A program made the translations under genes and the position numbers. A stretch of 5,714 nucleotides of DNA, taken from the NCBI GenBank assembly GCA_002346225.1, contig DDYY01000101.1, positions 1 to 5,714 on the forward strand. The letters run 5' to 3'. Origin of the DNA: Bacteroidetes bacterium UBA3022 (GTDB lineage: Bacteria; Bacteroidota; Bacteroidia; Chitinophagales; BACL12). This document shows, piece by piece, positions 1 through 5,668 of this stretch; within the stretch, counting starts at the first letter, position 1; each line of letters opens with the position of its first letter. Under the pieces are notes generated by a model. It saw only the letters and a program-made list of their open reading frames with translations, was not told the DNA's origin and searched no databases.

Positions 1-1
1 T

Positions 2-877
2 ATTGTTTATTACTCCAGCACTACGGGTAGTACGCGCATAGACAGTGTGTATCCCCCTATTGAAGGGATGGATTTCCGCAATCTGGTTACAGTCAATGGC
101 AACAGTGACAACGCCTATATTTACGGTGCTCCGGGGCAGTACATGCGGTACATAGCAGGAACCATTCCCGCCAACCGCAAGGCATTTAAAGTAGATGGCT
201 CCATGCCCGACCCGCCTCAGTTCGCTGCGGAAGCTTTGCTTCAGGCGCTGAAGGAAAGAGGTATTGCCGTCGAAGGGGCTGCCACCACCAATACAGGTCT
301 GAGAGATAGTTGGAAAAATGCAGATAGAAGTTTAATTCTGGAGCACAAGTCACCGGCACTGGATTCAGTTGTGTTACATACAAATATGAAAAGTATCAAT
401 TTGTATGCAGAGACTTTACTCAAGACCCTGGGGAAGGAATTGAAGGGAGTAGGCTCAACAGAAATGGGTGCAGAAGTGGTGATGGAATGGCTCAGGCAAC
501 AAGACATCAATATGAACGGACTGAATCTGGAAGACGGTAGTGGCTTGTCGCGGTTTAATACTATTTCTGCTGCCCAGATGACTGCTATTCTTGTGCTGGC
601 ACAACAGTCTCCCTATGCGGATTTGTTTTATTCCTCTTTGCCAACTGCCGGGAAATCCGGAACCCTGAAAAGCATAGGGGGCAAGACCGCAGCTGAAGGC
701 AGGGTGCATGCCAAAAGCGGTTCCATGCAGAAAATCAGGTCCTATTCGGGATACGTGGAGGCTAAGAATGGAAAGCAATATGCCTTCTCTATAATTGTCA
801 ATAATTACGCAGCTTCCTCATCAGTTATTAAAAAGAAACTGGAGGCCCTGATGGTGGCCATGGTTAATTTTCAATAA
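2..877 (+). CDS. dacB: PBP4-type D-Ala-D-Ala carboxypeptidase/endopeptidase, C-terminal part (5' end outside window)
   Basis: Peptidase family S13 enzymes trim or cut peptidoglycan cross-links in the periplasm with a serine nucleophile. The frame is open from base 2 with no stop upstream, so the GTG at 47 is only an internal valine and the gene is truncated by the window. The 291 visible residues lack the SxxK catalytic motif, which must lie upstream. The other two signatures are present: SxN as S-I-N at nt 392-400, in the context MKSINLYAE, and the KTG-type motif as K-S-G at nt 713-721, in the context HAKSGSM. Between them is the family block LEDGSGLSRFN at about nt 527-559. Family knowledge: KSG in place of KTG should be functionally equivalent. 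The end is normal (VNNY block, then TAA). Its last 14 bp overlap the end of the opposite-strand gene. Family assignment is firm; the symbol is by similarity. Confidence 0.93.
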   Translation: MVYYSSTTGSTRIDSVYPPIEGMDFRNLVTVNGNSDNAYIYGAPGQYMRYIAGTIPANRKAFKVDGSMPDPPQFAAEALLQALKERGIAVEGAATTNTGLRDSWKNADRSLILEHKSPALDSVVLHTNMKSINLYAETLLKTLGKELKGVGSTEMGAEVVMEWLRQQDINMNGLNLEDGSGLSRFNTISAAQMTAILVLAQQSPYADLFYSSLPTAGKSGTLKSIGGKTAAEGRVHAKSGSMQKIRSYSGYVEAKNGKQYAFSIIVNNYAASSSVIKKKLEALMVAMVNFQ

Positions 878-1235
878 GTGTCATCTTGTTCTCAAGTGCC
901 TTCACCAGGGCCTGAACATCCGGTATTTTTTTCCAGTCAACGGCGCTAATCAACACTGAATATTCCCAGCCATCATGATACAGAACTGCCGGTAAGGGCA
1001 TATTACTGCTGATGCCTGTTCCATGCAGCTCATCTTTATGCAGAAATACTGCAGGTAGCGTAAGTTGATCAATCCATTTTTTCCAATCGGGATGCATAGA
1101 TGTCCATCCGTAGGTAATAGCACACAGCTCGCAGGGATAGGTTGATGGAGATAACACCTTGTGCAGTGTATCTAATGCCGCATGCAGCATTCCTCCCTTG
1201 GCATTGTAGATAAAAATCAATTTTCTTTGGCTCAT
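864..1235 (-). CDS. Small uncharacterised CxxC protein, translationally coupled to the DUF983 gene
   Basis: I do not recognise a named family with confidence. The product is 123 residues without signal peptide or membrane segment. It opens with a beta-strand-like KLIFIY followed by NAKGG, and has a C35-x-x-C38 pair in SPSTYPCELCAITYG, an acidic/His patch FLHKDEL (residues 64-70), and a proline-containing strand LPAVLY (81-86) followed by a short tail helix. A CxxC pair plus a later proline-strand is suggestive of a thioredoxin-like or metal-binding fold, but this is inference; CxxC lies later than in thioredoxin. The frame stays open upstream to 1424, but that stretch is antisense-free shadow of the DUF983 gene. 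The ATG at 1235-1233 is preferred because it forms an ATGA overlap with the DUF983 stop, which implies reinitiation. No Shine-Dalgarno is visible. The stop at 866-864 lies inside the convergent carboxypeptidase gene. Confidence 0.8.
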   Translation of the reverse strand: MSQRKLIFIYNAKGGMLHAALDTLHKVLSPSTYPCELCAITYGWTSMHPDWKKWIDQLTLPAVFLHKDELHGTGISSNMPLPAVLYHDGWEYSVLISAVDWKKIPDVQALVKALENKMTLIEN

Positions 1236-1624
1236 ACATCGCGATGTTGGTGCACATAAAAGCTCAACCAGAAAGCCCTGGATACCCGGAATAAGTAGGG
1301 CGAAAACAGTAGATGAAAAACCATGATTATCAGAAAAGCATATAGCGTAGGAATGCGCAAAGCAAGTATTAGTATGGCTGCCAGTAATAAGCTCAGCAAT
1401 ACCCCGATGGCATAGCTGATCCACATGGCTCCGTAATAGAAACCTGTTTCGGGTTCCAGTTTCAGGTTACAGGAAGCACATCGTTTGGGCATAGATGCCA
1501 GTTTGCTTAAGTTAAATGGGTTGCGGTCATGGAATAGTTCCCCCTCACCGCAGCGGGGACATTTGAGCTGGACCGCTCTTTGGAATTGATGATTGGATGG
1601 CATTTTTGTAAAAATACTTTTCAT
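1232..1624 (-). CDS. DUF983 family zinc-ribbon membrane protein
   Basis: This 130-residue protein matches DUF983 in layout: an N-terminal zinc-ribbon-like pair of cysteine knuckles, C22PRC25 and C49ASC52, then the family block ETGFYYGAMWISYAIGV (about residues 59-75), then two hydrophobic segments (about 70-89 and 94-113) and a short basic tail. Family knowledge: these are small inner-membrane proteins of unknown function, common in Bacteroidota and Alphaproteobacteria. The ATG at 1624 gives seven extra residues over an internal ATG at 1603; neither has a clear Shine-Dalgarno, so the start is not certain. The gene is divergent from the CAP-protein gene with only 23 bp between start codons, and its TGA overlaps the start of the CxxC gene, so the two are probably one transcript. 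Confidence 0.88.
   Translation of the reverse strand: MKSIFTKMPSNHQFQRAVQLKCPRCGEGELFHDRNPFNLSKLASMPKRCASCNLKLEPETGFYYGAMWISYAIGVLLSLLLAAILILALRIPTLYAFLIIMVFHLLFSPYLFRVSRAFWLSFYVHQHRDV
1579..1608 (+). promoter_or_regulatory. Possible Bacteroidota-type promoter for the CAP-protein gene
   Basis: A TTTG at 1579-1582 and CATTTTTG at 1601-1608 resemble the Bacteroidota -33 (TTTG) and -7 (TAnnTTTG) elements with one mismatch in the second and an 18-bp spacer. Start of transcription would fall near 1615, about 33 nt before the ATG at 1648. The site lies inside the divergent DUF983 coding region, which is unavoidable given the 23-bp gap. AT-rich sequence makes chance matches likely. Confidence 0.3.
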
Positions 1625-1647
1625 TTATCAAATGCGTTGGTGATTAA

Positions 1648-3876
1648 ATGCACACAAGGCTTTTAATCTTTTCCCTGCTGTTTCTGGCATTTCAACCCGG
1701 CCGCAGTCAGACCCCGGAAGCGCTGTATGAAAGCGCTGATTTTGATGGTTGTATCAAAGCCTGCTCCAGGTTGATTGACAAAAAAGAAGACCTGTCTTTG
1801 GCTTATCTCTACAGAGCCATGGCATGGAGTCGAAAAGGGGATGATGGTCAATGTCGGGAATGCATGTTGAAAAGCATCAATGATATTGCTTCTTATCTGC
1901 TCAAGGACGCATCGGGAACGCTGGTCGATCTGTATGAGCTGCAGATAGACAGCATTCACGCCAATTGCTATAAGGTAGTGAACAACGATATTGCAGTTGG
2001 GCAAACAGCCACCGCCCGAAAGCTGCTGGAACAGTTGTTAAAAATGGAGGTACTCCCCATGCACCTGTACTGGAGTGCCCGCGTCGCGGAGGCCGATGGC
2101 GATTTGTACACCGCCACATCCACTATGAACAAGGCGGCCAAGATGGTGTATCTCGACTGGAAGTCAGGAGTCACCGCAGATATACAGCACCGAATCATAT
2201 TTGAGGCGCTCTCGGAATTACTGGCCCGCTACAACGATATGCAATCAGCCATTCAGGTGGCGTTGCGGCAGCGCACTGTATTTCCCGATGGCGATTGCTC
2301 CGGTGTTATGACACTCTTGCTCAGTAACCGTACAAGCTTTCTGGAAGGATGCAATACGGATAGCATTCCCTTATTGTTCCTTACTGCCTTGGATAGTCTG
2401 GAAAAAGATTGCGGCAATGCTGTCATGGCCGTGAAAGAAAGTATCTGGAAGACATGTTTCTTCGACAATTACCGGTTGACCCAACAACAGAAGATGGACT
2501 TGTTGAAGGGGCGGGGTATGGAGCGCGCAGATGTTTTGGCTGCAGCATTTTTATTGCAGATAGAGCGGGAAACAAAATTGTACCATAGCAAGGGCAGTGT
2601 TTCGGGCCAAATACCCAATGAAGCCGTTGAAAGCTATATGGATTTGATGGCAGGTACGTCGGGCACTGCTTCTCCGATTTCACCCTTGCCAAAACTCAGG
2701 GAGCTGGCTGCCACCGGCGACTATCTGGGCGTGGCACGCATCTACCATGCGCTTCAATCATCAGGGTATGCTGCAAAGCCTATGGTACTTTTCGGAGATT
2801 CCTTGCAGACAGTTATACTCCAGCAATTGAAAAAGGGGGGATATGACCGCACTTTGTACCTGGTGAGTCTGGTGTTGCCACACGCTGCCAAGCAGGATCG
2901 GGAATACAGTCAGATAGCGGGTGCCTACATTGCGACGTTACTGGAAAAAGAACTGTATAGTGAAGCCGGAATATTGCTGAAGCAGGAGCTAGCTGCCCAT
3001 CCTGACGAGCAGTACATCCATGAGCTTTACCAGGAATGGGTGGTTGCCGATTACCGGGCTAATTATCTGGGGTCAGACGATGACCATCTGTATGAATGGA
3101 CCGGTAACGTAGCTACATGCCAAGCCGGCGACCTGCCTGCCTCATCGTACGACGCCGTATTGCAGCGACTGAATTATGTACGGCGCCTGGTGGGATTGCC
3201 GGACAGTTGTGAATGGAACGAAGAATGGAATGCAGCCTGCATGGAAGCCGCCCTGATGATGACTGCTGCCGATGATTTGGACCATCATCCTGACAAATCA
3301 TGGCCTTGCTATTCAGCTTCCGGGGCACAGGCGGCCGGAAATAGCAATCTCTCTTTGGGATACGGTGGCGTGGATGCGCTGATGGGGCAGGTATATGATT
3401 ACGGGGGCTCCAATAAAGCCGCCGGTCACCGTCGATGGATTTTGAATCCGTACAGGCGGGTTTTCGGGATGGGTTCTACCCCTGAGGCTATGGCGCTTTG
3501 GGTATTGGGAGGCAATAACAGTTCGTGGAAAGCCGGCACCGGATATTACCATCGCGGGATGCCGGTAGCATGGCCACCGGAACATTATGTGCCGGAAGAA
3601 CTAAGGGGATACCGCTGGTCTTTTTCACTGGAGGGTGCCGACTTCCAACAGAGCAGTGTTACGGTAAAGCGCAACGGCAAGGCAGTTGATATTACTGTTC
3701 ATGAACCGGATGACGGCTATGGCCTCAATACCCTGGTTTGGGATGTGCAGGATGGACAATCTAGTCCTGAGAACGGTGTGTGGGAATACACCGTGGAGGT
3801 CCGGGGTGTGCAAATTGATGGAGAAACCCGGCATTTTTCCTACAATGTCATATTCATTCCTGTGGATGGACTATAA
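1648..3876 (+). CDS. Exported protein with helical/TPR-like N-terminal region and C-terminal CAP (SCP/PR-1) domain
   Basis: The 742-residue product starts with a Sec signal peptide (hydrophobic core LLIFSLLFLAF, likely cut before Gln21 in GRSQTP; no lipobox cysteine), so it should be periplasmic or secreted. Residues about 22-470 are helical; 23-75 look like TPR-type helix pairs, and 350-460 could hold more. Residues about 498-640 form a bacterial CAP domain: LNYVRRLVGLPD, the conserved histidine in LDHHP (544-548), SNLSLG (566-571), and GHRRWILNP (593-601) with the second conserved histidine. A beta-rich tail (about 640-742) with AWPPEHYVP and RWSFSLEGADF follows, as in other bacterial CAP proteins. 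Cysteines 521, 531 and 554 could form disulfides. Function of bacterial CAP domains is mostly unknown. An in-frame TAA directly precedes the ATG, so the start is well fixed. The nfeD gene begins 30 bp downstream. Confidence 0.88.
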   Translation: MHTRLLIFSLLFLAFQPGRSQTPEALYESADFDGCIKACSRLIDKKEDLSLAYLYRAMAWSRKGDDGQCRECMLKSINDIASYLLKDASGTLVDLYELQIDSIHANCYKVVNNDIAVGQTATARKLLEQLLKMEVLPMHLYWSARVAEADGDLYTATSTMNKAAKMVYLDWKSGVTADIQHRIIFEALSELLARYNDMQSAIQVALRQRTVFPDGDCSGVMTLLLSNRTSFLEGCNTDSIPLLFLTALDSLEKDCGNAVMAVKESIWKTCFFDNYRLTQQQKMDLLKGRGMERADVLAAAFLLQIERETKLYHSKGSVSGQIPNEAVESYMDLMAGTSGTASPISPLPKLRELAATGDYLGVARIYHALQSSGYAAKPMVLFGDSLQTVILQQLKKGGYDRTLYLVSLVLPHAAKQDREYSQIAGAYIATLLEKELYSEAGILLKQELAAHPDEQYIHELYQEWVVADYRANYLGSDDDHLYEWTGNVATCQAGDLPASSYDAVLQRLNYVRRLVGLPDSCEWNEEWNAACMEAALMMTAADDLDHHPDKSWPCYSASGAQAAGNSNLSLGYGGVDALMGQVYDYGGSNKAAGHRRWILNPYRRVFGMGSTPEAMALWVLGGNNSSWKAGTGYYHRGMPVAWPPEHYVPEELRGYRWSFSLEGADFQQSSVTVKRNGKAVDITVHEPDDGYGLNTLVWDVQDGQSSPENGVWEYTVEVRGVQIDGETRHFSYNVIFIPVDGL

Positions 3877-3892
3877 TACCAACGCTTCGTTT

Positions 3893-3900
3893 TATATTTA
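3893..3900 (+). promoter_or_regulatory. Possible -7 promoter box just ahead of nfeD
   Basis: TATATTTA matches TAnnTTTG in seven of eight positions and sits in the 30-bp gap between the CAP gene and nfeD. The surrounding TCGTTTTATAT (from 3887) also occurs ahead of the tRNA region at 5377, where it leads into a perfect box. Transcription would begin at or next to the ATG at 3907, giving a leaderless or nearly leaderless message. No convincing TTTG lies at the -33 distance. Confidence 0.25.
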
Positions 3901-3906
3901 CAGGAA

Positions 3907-4380
3907 ATGAGCCTGTTTCTGATAATCATCATCATTCTGATTGGTTTGCTCTTTCTGTTTGTAGAGGTGTTTCTGATACCCGGCACGTCTGTGCTTGCCA
4001 TTTTGGGCATTGTGGTTATCCTTGTGGGCATCTATCTCGGATACAAAGAGTACGGACCCACCATAGGTAACTGGATGGTCGTCGGGAGTCTGATAGGCAC
4101 CGGGCTGACCATGTACATCGGAATCAACCGCATTCGCTCCAAGCAATGGGGCTTACATACGGTCATGGACAGCAAGGTCAATGTCAACGACTTCAGCGAG
4201 TATGCTGTTGGCGACCAGGGTGTAGCAGCTTCTGATATCCGCCCGGAAGGCAAAGCACATTTCAGCGAAAACAGGCGGGTCAACGTGTATTCTATGGGTG
4301 AATTTATTGATGCTGGAACTCCCATTGAGATTATTAAGATACAGCACAATAAAATCTATGTACAACCAATAAAACAGTAG
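3907..4380 (+). CDS. NfeD-family membrane protein (short form, no protease domain)
   Basis: The 157-residue protein has three predicted membrane helices (about 2-24, 28-45 and 52-74) followed by a soluble OB-fold domain (about 98-155). The OB-fold carries the NfeD signature: VGDQGVAASDIRPEGKA (101-117), then FIDAGTPIEIIKI and YVQPI at the end. The ClpP-like serine protease domain of long NfeD forms is absent, so this is the short, partner type. Family knowledge: short NfeD proteins are encoded beside flotillin/FloA genes and are thought to work with them in membrane microdomains. Here floA starts 2 bp after the TAG, which supports cotranscription and translational coupling. AGGAA lies directly against the ATG, too close for a standard Shine-Dalgarno. 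The identification is firm; the exact biochemical role is not known. Confidence 0.9.
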   Translation: MSLFLIIIIILIGLLFLFVEVFLIPGTSVLAILGIVVILVGIYLGYKEYGPTIGNWMVVGSLIGTGLTMYIGINRIRSKQWGLHTVMDSKVNVNDFSEYAVGDQGVAASDIRPEGKAHFSENRRVNVYSMGEFIDAGTPIEIIKIQHNKIYVQPIKQ

Positions 4381-4382
4381 TT

Positions 4383-5372
4383 ATGGACAATAGTCAAATT
4401 CTCATGATTCTTTTCATCATCATAGGCATTGTTGCCTTGGTGTTTGTATTCGCCATATTGCGCATTTTCCGCTTATGGCTTTCAGCACAACTTTCCGGTG
4501 TTCGGGTAAGTCTGTTGCAGCTGATAATCATGCCCTGGCGTCGTGTTAATCCCACCATTATTGTAGAAAACATGGTAACCGCCAACAAAGCAGGCATCAG
4601 CGTAACACGCGACCAGCTGGAGGCCCATTTCCTGGCCGGTGGTAATGTGAAGCGTGTTATTGCAGCGCTGGTAAGTGCCGACAAGGCCAATATCCCTTTG
4701 GATTTTAAAGCCTGTACAGCCATTGATCTGGCAGGTCGCGATGTATTGGAAGCAGTGCAGATGAGTGTGAATCCTAAAGTCATTGAAAGTCCTCCGGTTA
4801 CAGCCGTAGCAAAAGATGGTATCCAGCTGATAGCCAAAGCAAGGGTAACCGTGCGCGCCAATATCCAGAAGCTGGTGGGTGGTGCCGGTGAAGAAACCAT
4901 TTTAGCCAGGGTAGGAGAAGGTATCGTTACCACTATTGGTTCGGCTGCCAACCACAAAGCTGTATTAGAGAATCCTGATACTATTTCAAAAGTAGTGCTG
5001 TCCAAGGGACTCGATTCCGGAACAGCATTCGAGATATTGTCGATAGATATTGCTGATATCGATATCGGGAAGAATATTGGTGCGGAGCTGCAGATTGATC
5101 AGGCCAATGCCGATAAAAACATTGCACAGGCGAAGGCGGAAGAGCGCAGGGCCATGGCAGTAGCGGTAGAGCAGGAGATGAAAGCCAAAGCCCAGGAAGC
5201 CCGTGCCAAGGTGATTGAAGCAGAAGCGGAAATCCCCAAGGCCATTGCAGAAGCCTTTACCAAAGGCCAGCTGGGTATTATGGATTATTACAAGTTCGAA
5301 AACATCCAGGCAGATACCACCATGCGCGAATCATTAAGTAAGGGCCAGCAGAAGAAAAATGATGATAAATAA
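4383..5372 (+). CDS. floA: Flotillin-like protein FloA (UPF0365/YqfA family, SPFH domain)
   Basis: This 329-residue protein has the usual length and full layout of FloA. An N-terminal membrane segment (about 5-26) is followed by the strongly conserved block SLLQLIIMPWRRVNPTIIV (43-61), an SPFH/PHB-like domain to about residue 230 (including NPKVIESPPVTAVAKDGIQ and ARVGEGIVTTIGSA), and an alanine/glutamate-rich coiled coil (about 243-295) with EA repeats such as EAEAEIP. Family knowledge: FloA forms membrane-bound oligomers that organise fluid microdomains and help signalling, secretion and cell-wall enzymes. The C-terminal tail is short and charged (KGQQKKNDDK). The gene follows nfeD after two bases, as in the Bacillus yqeZ-yqfA arrangement. 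A 6-bp AT-rich hairpin (GATAAA/TTTATC, 5364-5378) brackets the stop codon, but it is too weak to call a terminator. Confidence 0.95.
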   Translation: MDNSQILMILFIIIGIVALVFVFAILRIFRLWLSAQLSGVRVSLLQLIIMPWRRVNPTIIVENMVTANKAGISVTRDQLEAHFLAGGNVKRVIAALVSADKANIPLDFKACTAIDLAGRDVLEAVQMSVNPKVIESPPVTAVAKDGIQLIAKARVTVRANIQKLVGGAGEETILARVGEGIVTTIGSAANHKAVLENPDTISKVVLSKGLDSGTAFEILSIDIADIDIGKNIGAELQIDQANADKNIAQAKAEERRAMAVAVEQEMKAKAQEARAKVIEAEAEIPKAIAEAFTKGQLGIMDYYKFENIQADTTMRESLSKGQQKKNDDK

Positions 5373-5384
5373 TTTATCGTTTTA

Positions 5385-5392
5385 TATCTTTG
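5385..5392 (+). promoter_or_regulatory. Bacteroidota -7 promoter box ahead of the tRNA-Arg region
   Basis: TATCTTTG is a perfect match to the TAnnTTTG consensus and is followed by CAC, a common context. It lies 13 bp after the floA stop. The predicted transcript start is near 5399, about 26 nt before the broken tRNA copy and about 154 nt before the intact one. No TTTG is seen at the -33 distance (about 5361-5366), which lowers certainty. The second tRNA has only a weaker candidate of its own, TAATTTTA at 5513-5520. Confidence 0.55.
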
Positions 5393-5424
5393 CACCGCTT
5401 TTGACAGGGAATCTATAAAAAGAT

Positions 5425-5494
5425 GGCCCCGTAGCTCAATTGAATACCTGCCTGCCGGCAGGCAGGGAGCACTTGATACGGAAGAGGATTAAGG
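5425..5494 (+). pseudogene. Broken tandem copy of tRNA-Arg, 5' part only, with palindrome insertion
   Basis: Bases 5423-5446 are identical to 5551-5574 at the start of the intact tRNA-Arg (acceptor 5' strand, D-stem 5' side, D-loop). A 20-bp insertion follows, then 5467-5476 matches again (GAGCACTTGA). The rest aligns as TACGGA and AGAGGATTAAGG against TACGGA, a missing TCA, and AGAGGTTTCAGG. The anticodon arm has lost the base before the anticodon-loop T and three bases of its 3' strand, so it cannot close. The T-loop and 3' acceptor strand are not recognisable beyond 5494. About 53 of 74 tRNA bases have a counterpart. It cannot fold as a tRNA. It could still be transcribed as a leader to the intact gene. 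Confidence 0.85.
5447..5466. repeat. Perfect 20-bp palindrome inserted in the tRNA pseudogene
   Basis: The half-site CCTGCCTGCC is followed at once by its exact reverse complement GGCAGGCAGG. Comparison with the intact tRNA places the insertion unambiguously between the last D-loop base (A at 5446) and the GAGC of the D-stem (5467). The insert cannot be shifted by even one base, and there is no target-site duplication. In RNA it would form a hairpin of up to 8 bp with a CCGG loop. Its structure resembles dispersed short palindromic repeats, but only one full copy exists in this window. Confidence 0.85.
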
Positions 5495-5521
5495 GAAGTT
5501 GTTCTTTGTATATAATTTTAA

Positions 5522-5537
5522 TCCGGGATTATCCGGA
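5522..5537 (+). repeat. Small hairpin between the two tRNA copies
   Basis: TCCGG and CCGGA (5522-5526 and 5533-5537) pair across the loop GATTAT. No T-run follows, so it is not an intrinsic terminator. It sits 15 bp ahead of the intact tRNA and could be part of 5' leader structure; chance is also possible. Confidence 0.35.
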
Positions 5538-5552
5538 AGTTCAAAAAATCAT

Positions 5553-5626
5553 GGCCCCGTAGCTCAATTGAATAGAGCACTTGACTACGGATCAAGAGGT
5601 TTCAGGTTTGAATCCTGACGGGGTCA
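5553..5626 (+). tRNA. tRNA-Arg (anticodon ACG)
   Basis: The 74 bases fold as a full cloverleaf: acceptor GGCCCCG with CGGGGTC (one G-U), D-stem GCTC/GAGC, anticodon stem CTTGA/TCAAG around the loop CTACGGA with ACG at 5587-5589, variable AGGTT, T-stem TCAGG/CCTGA, discriminator A. The ACG anticodon is expected to be edited to ICG by TadA and read CGU, CGC and CGA. CCA is not encoded (CTA follows). An odd point is the D-loop AATTGAATA, with A instead of G at position 19, together with the T-loop TTTGAAT, with T instead of C at 56, so the elbow pair becomes A19-U56. It is followed 11 bp later by a strong terminator. Confidence 0.96.
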
Positions 5627-5637
5627 CTAAGAATTCG

Positions 5638-5668
5638 AAAGCCCTCCAGCATCGCTGGGGGGCTTTTT
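5638..5668 (+). terminator. Rho-independent terminator after tRNA-Arg
   Basis: A 13-bp stem pairs 5638-5650 (AAAGCCCTCCAGC) with 5654-5666 (GCTGGGGGGCTTT) across an ATC loop, with a single G-U pair, and ends in five Ts (5664-5668). The A-run on the 5' side could let it work in the other direction too. Confidence 0.92.

Noticed and set aside
47..49. GTG at 47 as the start of the carboxypeptidase gene
   Set aside because: The frame is open back to base 2 with plausible family sequence, and the SxxK motif is missing, so the true start lies outside the window.
1236..1424. N-terminal extension of the CxxC protein up to 1424
   Set aside because: This stretch is the alternate frame of the DUF983 gene; the ATGA overlap start at 1235 gives a compact protein with a sensible first strand.
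3132..3141. Half-site CCTGCCTGCC of the tRNA palindrome inside the CAP-protein gene
   Set aside because: Only one half is present, with no reverse complement beside it, and it reads as ordinary codons in frame; probably chance.
4394..5005. A 203-residue open frame on the - strand inside floA
   Set aside because: It is antisense to a well-conserved gene, with low-complexity Ser/Thr-rich composition and no recognisable domain; a codon-usage shadow.
5364..5378. GATAAA/TTTATC hairpin over the floA stop as a terminator
   Set aside because: It is a 6-bp AT-rich stem with a 3-base loop and only a short broken T-run; too weak to support.
5401..5419. TTGACA and TATAAA as a sigma70-type promoter
   Set aside because: The spacing is only 7 bp instead of about 17, and the organism appears to use the Bacteroidota consensus.
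5425..5494. First tRNA copy as a functional tRNA with an intron
   Set aside because: The insert is in the D-arm, not at a known intron position, and the anticodon arm and 3' half are also lost.
5423..5626. The repeated tRNA 5' segment as attL/attR of an integrated element
   Set aside because: Integrative elements normally duplicate the 3' end of a tRNA gene, the repeats are only 128 bp apart, and nothing like an integrase lies between them.
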